The notes: generated by a model from the sequence alone, not told the origin. A stretch of 9,962 bases of DNA from Methanothrix sp. (GCA_028708055.1 JAQVZT010000022.1:1-9962); one strand, 5' to 3'. Shown: positions 1 to 6,469, numbered from the stretch's first letter. Program-made: numbers and translations.

Positions 1-257
1 GTGTGCCCTGGAGCGATGCTCCCATTGTGCCGGACATTGGCATCCTGGCCTCGCGCGATCCGGTGGCTATAGATCAGGCTAGCTACGATCTGGTCAACCG
101 GCAGATGGGCCTGACGAATTCGCTCCTTGAGAGAAATCATGATCCAGGAAAGGACAAGTTCCTTGGGGTATGGGAGAGCACTCTCGGGAACATCCAGATC
201 GACTACGGGGAGAAGATTGGCCTTGGAAATAAAGGCTACAATCTGATTGAGATCTGA
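1..257 (+). CDS. DUF362-family protein, C-terminal end (5' partial)
   Basis: This is the last 85 or so codons of a gene that begins before the window; the reading frame is open from the first base to a TGA stop at 255-257. The segment DIGILASRDPVAIDQASYDLVN is typical of the C-terminal part of the DUF362 family, whose members often also carry 4Fe-4S ferredoxin motifs and are common in methanogens and other anaerobes. Its tail (GNIQIDYGEKIGLGNKGYNLIEI) also fits the end of that domain. Any ferredoxin cysteines would lie outside the window. The molecular function of DUF362 proteins is not established; a redox role is usually inferred from the clusters. The nearest downstream gene is the iron-sulfur flavoprotein, 137 bp away on the same strand. 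The family call is by motif recognition. Confidence 0.8.
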   Translation, partial: VPWSDAPIVPDIGILASRDPVAIDQASYDLVNRQMGLTNSLLERNHDPGKDKFLGVWESTLGNIQIDYGEKIGLGNKGYNLIEI

Positions 258-290
258 ATTGCGATAGACAGAAAATCGATGGAAGATCTA

Positions 291-361
291 TTGAATACTG
301 GTTGAATACAGTACGGATTGGATACGGATTGAATAAGTATTGAATGCAGATTGAATGCGGA
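291..361. repeat. Six-copy phased 11-bp degenerate repeat (TTGAATRC-type)
   Basis: The core TTGAATAC/TTGAATGC (variants TTGGATAC and TTGAATAA) begins at 291, 302, 318, 329, 340 and 351. The spacings are 11, 16, 11, 11 and 11 bp, so five of the six units fit an 11-bp period and one gap carries five extra bases. Units read like TTGAATGCAGA and TTGAATGCGGA. The array fills most of the gap between the DUF362 gene and the iron-sulfur flavoprotein and ends 33 bp before that gene's start codon. Repeats on one face of the helix in this position could be binding sites for a multimeric regulator, or simply a slippage-generated tandem repeat. No consensus TATA box is visible around it. Confidence 0.8.
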
Positions 362-394
362 ATCATGACCGAAAAAACGGAAAAGAGGGAAAAA

Positions 395-967
395 ATGAAG
401 GTAGTGGCATTCAACGGCAGCCCTCGCAGAGATGGCAATACTGCCACTCTATTGGGCGTTGTCCTCAAAGAGCTCAATGATCAGGGCATAGAGACGGAGC
501 TGGTGCATCTGAAAGGTCCCATTTCCGGTTGCATCGCCTGTAACAAATGCTTTGAGAAGCATAACGGCAGATGCGCACAGGATAAGGATATCGTAAACCT
601 GTGCATCCAGAAAATGGCTCTCGCGGACGGAATCATTCTGGGATCGCCCACCTACTTTGCCGACCTCACGCCCGAACTCAAGGCGCTCATCGACCGGTCC
701 GGGTTTGTGGCCAAGGCCAATGGGGACCTCTTCAAGCGCAAGGTGGGTGCGGCAGTGGTGGCAGTTCGCCGGGCCGGCGCAATTCACGTCTTCGACTCCA
801 TTAACCACTTCTTCCTCATCAGCCAGATGATCATCGCAGGCTCAAGCTACTGGAATATCGGCCTGGGCCTGGCAGAAAAAGATGTTCTGGGAGATGAGGA
901 GGCAATGGCGATCATGAGGACTTTAGGGCAGAACATAGGCTGGCTCTTAAAGAAGATCAAAGATTAG
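395..967 (+). CDS. Iron-sulfur flavoprotein, NADPH-dependent FMN reductase/flavodoxin fold
   Basis: A 190-residue flavodoxin-fold protein. It opens with a beta-strand and the FMN phosphate loop (KVVAFNGSPRRDGNT, residues 2-16). A cysteine cluster follows, C46-x2-C49-x2-C52-x7-C60, matching the compact CX2CX2CX4-7C motif described for the archaeal iron-sulfur flavoprotein Isf of Methanosarcina, where it binds a 4Fe-4S cluster. The segment LGSPTYFADLTPELKALIDR (82-101) is the second flavin-contacting loop of the family. The expected role is two-step electron transfer between ferredoxin and an acceptor, possibly in oxidative-stress defence; the physiological partner here is unknown. I chose the ATG at 395 because a GAGGGA sequence lies just upstream and the family normally starts at M-K-V. 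In-frame ATGs at 365 and 344 add a charged tail (MTEKTEKREK) or fall inside the repeat array and lack a ribosome site. It is followed after 9 bp by the membrane-protein gene, so the two are probably co-transcribed. Confidence 0.88.
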   Translation: MKVVAFNGSPRRDGNTATLLGVVLKELNDQGIETELVHLKGPISGCIACNKCFEKHNGRCAQDKDIVNLCIQKMALADGIILGSPTYFADLTPELKALIDRSGFVAKANGDLFKRKVGAAVVAVRRAGAIHVFDSINHFFLISQMIIAGSSYWNIGLGLAEKDVLGDEEAMAIMRTLGQNIGWLLKKIKD

Positions 968-976
968 GAAGAGCTG

Positions 977-1387
977 ATGTCCCTGGTATATCAGAGCATA
1001 GTGGCAATGAATCTTGTGCTGCAACTGGTTCTCGTTGCCGCCCTTGGCTTTGCCGTCTTCCTGGCCAAGAGGAGGAGCTTCCAGAGGCATTGCCTCGTCC
1101 TCCGGCTGGCGGTGGTTGCCCAGATTGTCTCCATTATTGCAATGATGTCTCCATCCATGGTCAGAATCCTTGAGCCGGGCCAGCCCAATGCTCTCTTTAG
1201 GGCGGAGGTCTTGCTGCACCATGGCCTGGGGCTGGCGGTGATATTGCTATGGATCTACATCAACCTGGTCTTTCTGGGAAAATTGAAGGCCCGAATTGCT
1301 ACCCGGAGGGCAATGCAGGCGGCGGCAGGAATATGGGTGGTGTCCTTTATACTGGGACTACATATCTACCTGAGGCTGTACTACTGA
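977..1387 (+). CDS. Small four-helix membrane protein (DUF420-like)
   Basis: 136 residues, nearly all hydrophobic, with four predicted membrane helices at about residues 8-30, 39-58, 77-100 and 114-134. Basic patches (KRRSFQRH at 31-38, KLKARIATRR at 102-111) mark the loops. Histidines at 38, 81, 82 and 129 lie at helix edges, and the overall shape (four helices, a KR-RH loop after helix 1, H-G-LG in helix 3) resembles DUF420-type small membrane proteins. That resemblance is from memory of the family and is not firm. The ATG at 977 is preceded by GGAAGAG, a reasonable ribosome site. The gene starts 9 bp after the iron-sulfur flavoprotein gene on the same strand, which suggests one operon and perhaps a membrane partner for the soluble redox protein. 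Function unknown. Confidence 0.75.
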   Translation: MSLVYQSIVAMNLVLQLVLVAALGFAVFLAKRRSFQRHCLVLRLAVVAQIVSIIAMMSPSMVRILEPGQPNALFRAEVLLHHGLGLAVILLWIYINLVFLGKLKARIATRRAMQAAAGIWVVSFILGLHIYLRLYY

Positions 1388-1405
1388 TTTGCGGCGTCTG
1401 TAGCA

Positions 1406-1723
1406 TTACTCTACCCACTCATAGCCGGGATGTTTTATCTTATTGAAATTTCGGATCAGCTCTGCGGCATCCTTCCGGCTGAATTCCGCCTGCATAATCC
1501 TGGTGCAGACGAAGCGCAGGGCAGCCTTTTGCATCCCTTCCTCCGGGCAGTCGTCCGGCTTTGCTGCCAGGCCGTAGGATTCGAACAGATGTTCGTTCTC
1601 GCTCAAATGAACCCCTTTGCCCCATCTTCCGAACATCTCCGCTGCCTGATCTAAAAGACGCTGATCAAAAGCCTCAGGGAGCATAATGCCCTCCAGCTGC
1701 TGCAAGAATTCTTCCCGATTCAT
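1406..1723 (-). CDS. Small hypothetical protein, 105 residues
   Basis: Reads from an ATG at 1723 to a TAA at 1406. I do not recognise the family. The product is soluble, charged and largely helical by composition, with two cysteines (near residues 59 and 73), no signal peptide and no membrane segment. It begins MNREEFLQQLEGIMLPEAFDQRLLDQAAEMF and ends KKIKHPGYEWVE-like (NKIKHPGYEWVE). The C-terminal third (RKDAAELIRNFNKIKHPGYEW) looks like a helix-turn-helix-sized pair of helices, but I cannot claim DNA binding. It is convergent with the membrane-protein gene, the two stop codons being 18 bp apart, and lies downstream of the terminator of the next minus-strand gene, so it should have its own promoter in 1724-1790. 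I see no strong TATA box or Shine-Dalgarno there. It is called real because the protein-like composition continues through the full frame and nothing better occupies the space. Confidence 0.65.
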   Translation of the reverse strand: MNREEFLQQLEGIMLPEAFDQRLLDQAAEMFGRWGKGVHLSENEHLFESYGLAAKPDDCPEEGMQKAALRFVCTRIMQAEFSRKDAAELIRNFNKIKHPGYEWVE

Positions 1724-1791
1724 GGTAACCGTCCCGTTCAGTCGATATTCAATAATGGTGCTTTCCAGCCGTTAAGCTTTGCCATCTCTGC

Positions 1792-1825
1792 AAAAAAAGT
1801 ATTTTTGAGACCTCGGTGAGGTCTC
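1792..1825 (-). terminator. Hairpin plus T7 tract ending the secreted-protein gene
   Basis: A perfect 8-bp stem (GAGACCTC at 1807-1814 and GAGGTCTC at 1818-1825) encloses a 3-nt loop. On the minus strand it is followed by AAAAATAC and then seven consecutive T (plus-strand A at 1792-1798). It lies 40 bp past the stop codon of the 1865-3007 gene. Archaeal RNA polymerase terminates at T-rich tracts and a hairpin is not required, but the arrangement also looks like a classical intrinsic terminator. No T-run follows on the plus strand, so the orientation is clear. Confidence 0.75.
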
Positions 1826-1864
1826 TCTGTGCTGAATGCGAGATCGATAGAATTCCGTCGGCAG

Positions 1865-3007
1865 CTAGTACGGAATGGACGTGGTATAAACGGTGGTAGC
1901 GGGAGGCACATTGATGATCTTGGCCACCCCCCTCGGGAAGTCCATGGTCTTCTCGTAATTGTTCATTCCGTCAAATATGCGGATGGTGTGCTTCATTCCG
2001 CCCACGACTGAGAACCTGAATGCTCCATCAAGAGCGTCTCCGTTGCTGCCTTCTTTGCCCACCTTGACACCGTCAACGTAGACATCATATCCATTCATCG
2101 TCGTCTGAATCGTTACCGGGGTGTCACCTACTTCGGATGTCTGCGGCGGGTATGATGTGCCGTATGTCTGGTAGGATGTGGCTACGGTTGTTGTGGTCTG
2201 GCCCAGTCCGCCAGCGGGAGTCTGTCCCGCATAGGGCTGATTGGACGCGGGCGGGTAGGATGCAGACTGCATATTGGTCGAAGGTGGCATTTGGCTTGCC
2301 GCCGATGATTGGCCTGATGATGGGATCTGGCTTGCGGGTGGCGCCTGGCTTATCACATCAATGACGATCGTGTTACTGGGCTGGTTGTTCTGCACGAAGA
2401 GCAGGATGTGCCTGCCAACCTTGTCTGCCAGGTAGTTGAGGCTGTTGTAGCCTGCGAAGAAATTAACTCTCTTGCCGGCTATATTTACAGCATCGGTTTG
2501 GGTGATCTCATAGTAATCTGCCTGTCCTCCTGCGGGAGCAAAGGCGACAAACTGCAGACCAGTTCCTGCCGGGACTATGGCATATGCGGTCCAATCCATG
2601 CCCTTTTGGATCCACAGCTCATTGCCCTTCGCAACAGCCACGGCTGACTGGTACTGGGTATAAGAAACCTCTTTGCCGCTGCCGAAATAGACATGGGTGG
2701 GCATCTTATGTGTGACATCGATTTTCACCGGGCTGAATCCGGCCACCGGCACGCTGGTATTGATGAAGAACTCGGACAGGAAGGATGAGGCACTGCTGGT
2801 GTTCTCAAACTCCGGGCCAAACCAGGGAACGCTCATCTCCGTATCTGCGCCGCCGATGCCAAACAGGCTGTTTACATAGTCTTCGCTAAACGCTCCGGTC
2901 AAGCCAATGGACTGCTGCATGGAAAAGCCCTGCGCACCAATTGCGCTTGCTGCTCCTGAGCTAATCATCATGATTATAATACACAGGCATATGTGATTGT
3001 ATCTCAA
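1865..3007 (-). CDS. Secreted protein with Pro/Ser/Gln linker and PEGA-like C-terminal domain
   Basis: 380 residues. Residues 1-22 form a signal peptide (MRYNHICLCIIIMMISSGAASA, cleavage expected after A-S-A). Residues about 60-220 are a globular domain I do not recognise, rich in aromatics and small residues (for example GKEVSYTQYQSAVAVAKGNELW at 111-132). Residues 221-294 are a low-complexity linker rich in P, S, Q, T and Y. Residues 295-368 (YDVYVDGVKVGKEG...FRFSVVGGMKHTIRIFDG) resemble a PEGA-type beta-sandwich, a family found on extracellular archaeal and bacterial proteins. There is no C-terminal membrane anchor, so the protein is secreted or bound to the envelope non-covalently. The start is a TTG at 3005-3007: TGAGGTG (plus-strand 3014-3020) lies 6 nt upstream, and starting at an internal ATG would shorten the signal peptide badly. 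The gene ends in a hairpin/T7 terminator. Specific function unknown. Confidence 0.8.
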   Translation of the reverse strand: MRYNHICLCIIIMMISSGAASAIGAQGFSMQQSIGLTGAFSEDYVNSLFGIGGADTEMSVPWFGPEFENTSSASSFLSEFFINTSVPVAGFSPVKIDVTHKMPTHVYFGSGKEVSYTQYQSAVAVAKGNELWIQKGMDWTAYAIVPAGTGLQFVAFAPAGGQADYYEITQTDAVNIAGKRVNFFAGYNSLNYLADKVGRHILLFVQNNQPSNTIVIDVISQAPPASQIPSSGQSSAASQMPPSTNMQSASYPPASNQPYAGQTPAGGLGQTTTTVATSYQTYGTSYPPQTSEVGDTPVTIQTTMNGYDVYVDGVKVGKEGSNGDALDGAFRFSVVGGMKHTIRIFDGMNNYEKTMDFPRGVAKIINVPPATTVYTTSIPY

Positions 3008-3013
3008 TTATTG

Positions 3014-3020
3014 CACCTCA
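3014..3020 (-). promoter_or_regulatory. Ribosome binding site that fixes the TTG start at 3007
   Basis: On the minus strand the sequence TGAGGTG, a strong match to the anti-Shine-Dalgarno partner GGAGGTGA, lies 6 nt before the TTG at 3007-3005. It is the main reason for accepting a TTG start for the secreted protein. Confidence 0.75.
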
Positions 3021-3117
3021 TTGGCCGCTATGTTGGCAATATGTTATTTAGCTCTAAGTATCCCCTGACACTCACCTGAACATCATGGAAATCCGTGGCG
3101 ATGCTGGAATTTCCCTG

Positions 3118-3150
3118 CAAAATAAGAGAAAATAAACGAAAATAAAAAAT
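3118..3150 (-). terminator. T-rich terminator downstream of the M6 protease gene
   Basis: The plus strand here is a run of A-rich segments (AAAATAAGAGAAAATAAACG and then AAAATAAAAAATGG). Transcription on the minus strand therefore meets TTTTTTATTTTCG, TTTATTTTC and TTATTTTG about 45-75 nt after the protease stop codon. Clustered oligo-T tracts are the usual termination signal of archaeal RNA polymerase. I see no strong hairpin next to it. It isolates the protease from the secreted-protein gene downstream. Confidence 0.55.
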
Positions 3151-3193
3151 GGATCTAAGAATCCTGGGTCCTGAGGCAGGTTTGCCGCTATCC

Positions 3194-5047
3194 TCAGTAA
3201 GCAGCCTCAATGCTCCACTTATTCAACTTGCCTGTGTCTCTGCTCGCCAGGTCCCTTATCTTGAGCGTCCATTTGCCCTTTATGGATTGGCCGAGAAGCG
3301 GAACCAAAGATGCTGTTGATTTGGAATCGAAGCTCTTCACCAGATCCTTCTTGCCGATGCCGGTGCGGTTATGCAGAATGGCCCTCTTTCCACCGGGTGA
3401 GGTGAGTTCCACCCTCAGGTTGGAGATGTTATTGTGGCTAATGTCCACACTGACCACCAATTGCTTCACCTTGCCGTCCTGGTCGAGCAGGATCGCATTA
3501 TCGAGTCCCGCAGAATTATTGTCCGGGATGGCCGCGCCGGATACAGATGATCCTTTAGCCACGTGATCGGTTTTTTCCTGCCCGACCACAAATGCCACTG
3601 CCCGTCCCGGCTCGCCGATATTTGATACGGTCAGCCCGGAATCCGATCCGTCCCATAAGACCGTGGAAGGCCTCGTGGCATGGCTGAGGGCGACACCCAC
3701 CATCTTGCCGAAGAGGTCCTTTTCGTCACCCATGCTGCGGTTTGTCTCCAGATCCAGGCTTCCGTCTGCCTGCAATAGCCCACACTGGTAGTGCTTGGTG
3801 GCAGAGCCTCCCTGCCATTCATTTGAGCCCAGAGTATCGCAGTGATAGACCGCAAGACCGCTGGCGGGAATTGATGCGTCCAGGTCTACTCTGGAGCGGT
3901 TCTCTACCAGGAAGTATTCATTTATCTTGCCGGTCTCGTAGATCATAATTGTGCCGTAATCCCCGTGATCGGCCTGATACTGGCCGGGCTTGTTCAGGCG
4001 TACAGTCTTGTCGCACCAGCCGACAAGGTTTCGCAGGAAGGCGCATACTGGAGAAGGAGTCCTGCCATCATCGTTGTGGTTGCCGGCGCTCATCAGGCAG
4101 AAGTAGCCCAGGCCTGCGCTCTTCTCAAAGTCTCCGTCCCGGTTGCCGTAATCGTAGAGGTCCGGCCAGCGGCAGAGCATATGGCCGCTCTCGTGGCAGA
4201 AGGTTCCAATGGAAAGATCCTCTTTGCTCCGGCCCATGCTGGAGAGCATATAAAAATTGGTTTTCATATTGCCATACTTGAGGTCTATGATGTAGTTATG
4301 CGGCCAGAGCTCTCCCAGATACTGGGTCTGTCCAGCATAAAGAAAGCTCATGGCGTCCACTGTACCCACACCGCGCGAGTCGAACTTCTCCAGATTGAGG
4401 CCACCGCTGACCGCCAGGTCGAGAGCCTCTTTGACCAGCAGGTTTTCTGTGTAGTACTGACGGTTGCGGCTCAGGGTTATTGGGCCTACCACCTCGTTGG
4501 TGTAATCCAGCTTGCCGCTGGACATGAGGCGGAAATACTCCCTCACCGAGCAGAAGTTGCCATTCTCATGGTAGTCCTTCCCATTGAGCAGGGCGTCGAC
4601 ATCCTCTTTTGTGACGGTGCTCTTTACATCTTTGAACTGGACGAGGACCGTGAGGCCCCTGATCTCGCCCTCGCTCACCCTCCTTCCTTCCAGCAGTCCC
4701 TTTTCCGCTCCGAAGGTGCGCAGGTTCAGGCTGGGCTTGAAGGAGGATGCCGGCGGGTTCATCCTAGCATACCTATCTTCAAATTTGCGGTTTCTGACCT
4801 CCTCAGATTCCTTGAAGTGGCGGCGCACTGTCTCGGGCGGGCTCTGGGACAGGTCCACTCCGCTGGAGACGAACTCTCCCGCGATCAGGAGGGCATAGCA
4901 GTACAGTCCATGGTCCTGGTCGTAAACCACGGAATAGCCATCCATATTCTCGTATCGGGAATAGAACTCATCACCGTAGACTCTCAGTTGTACCTCTGGA
5001 CCCTTCTCCTGGGGAAAGGACAGGAACTCTCCAAATATCGAACTCAT
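3194..5047 (-). CDS. M6-family metalloprotease with C-terminal P-domain, no signal peptide
   Basis: 617 residues from the ATG at 5047. The N-terminal part (GPEVQLRVYGDEFYSRYENMDGYSVV, residues about 16-41) is the segment found before the catalytic domain in M6 peptidases. The zinc site is H285-E286-S-G-H289 followed by WPD (D296), the HExxH...PDLYD pattern of the family; CLMSAGNHND (317-326) follows as the expected turn beneath the metal. Residues about 500-617 form a proprotein-convertase P-domain (VSVDISHNNISNLRVELTSP, GKWTLKIRDLASRDTGKLNKWSIE), often cleaved off or used as a chaperone or substrate-binding module. The start is set by GAGGT seven nt upstream of ATG 5047 and by a TATA box at 5105-5112. 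A GTG at 5089 is in frame, but it would lie at or upstream of the expected transcription start. M6 enzymes are usually exported, yet no signal peptide is present and a TAG stop at 5105-5107 rules out a longer N-terminus. Confidence 0.9.
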   Translation of the reverse strand: MSSIFGEFLSFPQEKGPEVQLRVYGDEFYSRYENMDGYSVVYDQDHGLYCYALLIAGEFVSSGVDLSQSPPETVRRHFKESEEVRNRKFEDRYARMNPPASSFKPSLNLRTFGAEKGLLEGRRVSEGEIRGLTVLVQFKDVKSTVTKEDVDALLNGKDYHENGNFCSVREYFRLMSSGKLDYTNEVVGPITLSRNRQYYTENLLVKEALDLAVSGGLNLEKFDSRGVGTVDAMSFLYAGQTQYLGELWPHNYIIDLKYGNMKTNFYMLSSMGRSKEDLSIGTFCHESGHMLCRWPDLYDYGNRDGDFEKSAGLGYFCLMSAGNHNDDGRTPSPVCAFLRNLVGWCDKTVRLNKPGQYQADHGDYGTIMIYETGKINEYFLVENRSRVDLDASIPASGLAVYHCDTLGSNEWQGGSATKHYQCGLLQADGSLDLETNRSMGDEKDLFGKMVGVALSHATRPSTVLWDGSDSGLTVSNIGEPGRAVAFVVGQEKTDHVAKGSSVSGAAIPDNNSAGLDNAILLDQDGKVKQLVVSVDISHNNISNLRVELTSPGGKRAILHNRTGIGKKDLVKSFDSKSTASLVPLLGQSIKGKWTLKIRDLASRDTGKLNKWSIEAAY

Positions 5048-5053
5048 CAGATC

Positions 5054-5060
5054 AACCTCG
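5054..5060 (-). promoter_or_regulatory. Ribosome binding site for the M6 protease
   Basis: The minus-strand sequence GCGAGGTTGATCTGATG places GAGGT seven nt before the ATG at 5047. This supports 5047 rather than the GTG at 5089 as the protease start. Confidence 0.65.
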
Positions 5061-5103
5061 CAGGCGCGTCCGACACACGCACAGAACACTTCGAGGTCTG
5101 ATA

Positions 5104-5114
5104 ACTATATAATT
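5104..5114 (-). promoter_or_regulatory. TATA box (box A) of the M6 protease gene
   Basis: On the minus strand the sequence reads AATTATATAG, a good match to the archaeal box A. Transcription would start about 25 nt downstream, near 5083, giving a leader of roughly 35 nt before the ATG at 5047. This placement argues against translation from the GTG at 5089. Confidence 0.6.
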
Positions 5115-5126
5115 ATTTTCTATGCC

Positions 5127-5139
5127 AAAAACAGTTTTT
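5127..5139 (-). terminator. Short palindrome/T5 tract after thiC
   Basis: AAAAAC-A-GTTTTT (5127-5139) begins 12 nt past the thiC stop codon. On the minus strand transcript it gives a weak AT-rich palindrome with two five-base homopolymer arms, the second being T5. It is the only T tract between thiC and the TATA box of the protease, so it is the best candidate for thiC termination. The stem is weak and the call is tentative. Confidence 0.4.
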
Positions 5140-5150
5140 AGGGGGAACGC

Positions 5151-6428
5151 CTACTGGCGCCCTATTCCCTTCTCCATAGCTTCTCTCGCCAGCCGGATGG
5201 CGCAAAGCTCCGAGCACATGGTGCAGGTGTCCGTCTCCACTCCTCGCCTGTGCCTGATCTGCTTTGCCCGGACGGGATTAATGGCGGCATCAAACTGCCC
5301 GTTCCAATCCAGCTCGGCGCGGGCGCGGGCCATCTGCAGGTCTTGGGCGCGGGCTCGCACGCGCACGCCCGGGCGGGTGAGGTCCGCGGCATGGGCGGCG
5401 ATCCTTGTAACATAAGTGCCCTCGATCACATCATCGATGGTGGGCAGGTCCAGGTGCTCGGATGGAGTGGTGGCGCAGAGGAAATCAGCTCCCGCCATTC
5501 CTGCAATCACTCCGCCCATGGCCGCTGTGATGTGGTCGTAGCCGGGCGCTATGTCTGTGACCAGCGGCCCCAGCAGATACAGAGGCGCGCCGTCGGTCAG
5601 ATGCTTCATAGCTCTGACGCTTGTCTCGATTTCGTCCGCTGGCACATGCCCAGGCCCCTCCACCATGGCCTGCACTCCAGCGGCGCGGGCCCTCTTGACC
5701 AGCTCTCCGAGCATGATGAACTCCATGTATTTTGCCCGGTCGGATGCATCCTCGATGCAGCCTGGCCGCAGGCCATCGCCGAGTGAGAGAGTCAGGTCGT
5801 GCTCTTTGGCGATCTCCAGCAGATAATCGTACTCCTTGTAGTAGGGGTGGTCCTCCCCGGTCTCGCTGATGTACTTCATGGTTAATGAGCCGCCCCGGCT
5901 GACCACTCCCATGACCCGCGGATCGAGGAGCAGCCGCTCCAGAGAGTTCTTGTTGACGCCCACATGAACGGTCACGAAGTCCACGCCGTCTTTGGCATGC
6001 TTTTCCAGAGCGTTGAACATACCCTGGCTGGTAAGATCCTTTTTAACGGCGGCATTGTAGATGGGGACCGATCCCACAGGAACTTTAACTGCATCCAGAA
6101 TCATCCTTCGCACCGCGTCCAGATCCCCTCCCGTGGACAGGTCCATCACCGCGTCCGCGCCCGCCGCAACGGCTGCCAGCGCCTTTTCTACCTCGCCTTT
6201 GGGATCGTCCAGGTTCTGCGATGTGCCCACGTTCACATTGACCTTGGTGCTGAGCATCTCGCCCACACCGGTAGGCACCAGCCCATGCCGGCGGATGTTT
6301 CGCGGTATCACGACTCGACCTGCTGCCACCAGGCCGGCCAGCTTTTCCGGTTCTATTCCCTCACGTCTGGCCACGGCCTCGATCTCGCCGGGCACACGTC
6401 CTCTCTTGGCCTCTTCTATTAGCGTCAT
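5151..6428 (-). CDS. thiC: Phosphomethylpyrimidine synthase ThiC
   Basis: A radical SAM enzyme that rearranges aminoimidazole ribotide (AIR) to hydroxymethylpyrimidine phosphate, the pyrimidine half of thiamine. 425 residues from the ATG at 6428, the short form found in archaea and many anaerobes, without the long N-terminal domain of the E. coli enzyme. Family signatures are clear: NVGTSQ (near 65-71), the GDGLRPG motif (217-223), EGPGHVP (257-263) and DIAPGYDHI (292-300). The C-terminus carries the cluster-binding cysteines C402-x2-C405-x3-C409 (CTMCSELC), one residue shorter than the CX2CX4C of E. coli ThiC; I believe this is normal for the archaeal type. The start at 6428 (MTLIEEAKRG) fits archaeal homologues better than an in-frame TTG at 6437; neither has a clear Shine-Dalgarno. 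The gene is divergent from an MBL hydrolase with 41 bp between start codons. No TPP riboswitch was recognised upstream. Confidence 0.96.
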   Translation of the reverse strand: MTLIEEAKRGRVPGEIEAVARREGIEPEKLAGLVAAGRVVIPRNIRRHGLVPTGVGEMLSTKVNVNVGTSQNLDDPKGEVEKALAAVAAGADAVMDLSTGGDLDAVRRMILDAVKVPVGSVPIYNAAVKKDLTSQGMFNALEKHAKDGVDFVTVHVGVNKNSLERLLLDPRVMGVVSRGGSLTMKYISETGEDHPYYKEYDYLLEIAKEHDLTLSLGDGLRPGCIEDASDRAKYMEFIMLGELVKRARAAGVQAMVEGPGHVPADEIETSVRAMKHLTDGAPLYLLGPLVTDIAPGYDHITAAMGGVIAGMAGADFLCATTPSEHLDLPTIDDVIEGTYVTRIAAHAADLTRPGVRVRARAQDLQMARARAELDWNGQFDAAINPVRAKQIRHRRGVETDTCTMCSELCAIRLAREAMEKGIGRQ

Positions 6429-6437
6429 CAATACCAA

Positions 6438-6449
6438 CTAATATATCGT
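6438..6449. promoter_or_regulatory. AT-rich promoter-like box in the thiC / MBL divergent spacer
   Basis: The 41-bp gap between the thiC and MBL start codons contains CTAATATATCG, the only TATA-like stretch there, which reads as a plausible box A in either direction. On either strand the implied start site falls close to or past the start codon (about 6469 for the MBL gene, about 6416 for thiC). Either transcript would be nearly leaderless, or the true promoters lie inside the opposing gene. Assignment to one gene is not possible from sequence. Confidence 0.35.
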
Positions 6450-6456
6450 AGAAGTT

Positions 6457-6461
6457 AGGAG
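6457..6461 (+). promoter_or_regulatory. Ribosome binding site of the MBL hydrolase gene
   Basis: AGGAG lies 8 nt before the ATG at 6470. It confirms that start codon, and it argues against a leaderless transcript initiating at about 6469. Confidence 0.65.
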
Positions 6462-6469
6462 TTGGCTTT

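Noticed and set aside
344..394. Earlier starts (344 or 365) for the iron-sulfur flavoprotein
   Set aside because: The first lies inside the 11-bp repeat array, neither has a ribosome site, and both add a charged tail absent from the family; ATG 395 has GAGGGA just upstream.
5048..5089. GTG 5089 as the protease start
   Set aside because: The TATA box at 5105-5112 predicts transcription beginning near 5083, after this codon, and a good ribosome site precedes the ATG at 5047 instead.
3965..5101. A 378-codon open frame on the plus strand across the M6 protease gene
   Set aside because: It lies antisense to a clear metalloprotease with an intact HExxH site, has no ribosome site or recognisable product, and follows from the GC-rich codon pattern of the real gene.
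5250..6441. Several plus-strand open frames of 90-180 codons opposite thiC
   Set aside because: They are antisense to an unmistakable ThiC and have low-complexity, arginine/serine-rich translations typical of shadow frames in GC-rich DNA.
6429..6469. A TPP riboswitch upstream of thiC
   Set aside because: The spacer is only 41 bp, too short for the element, and no conserved THI-box pattern is seen in it.
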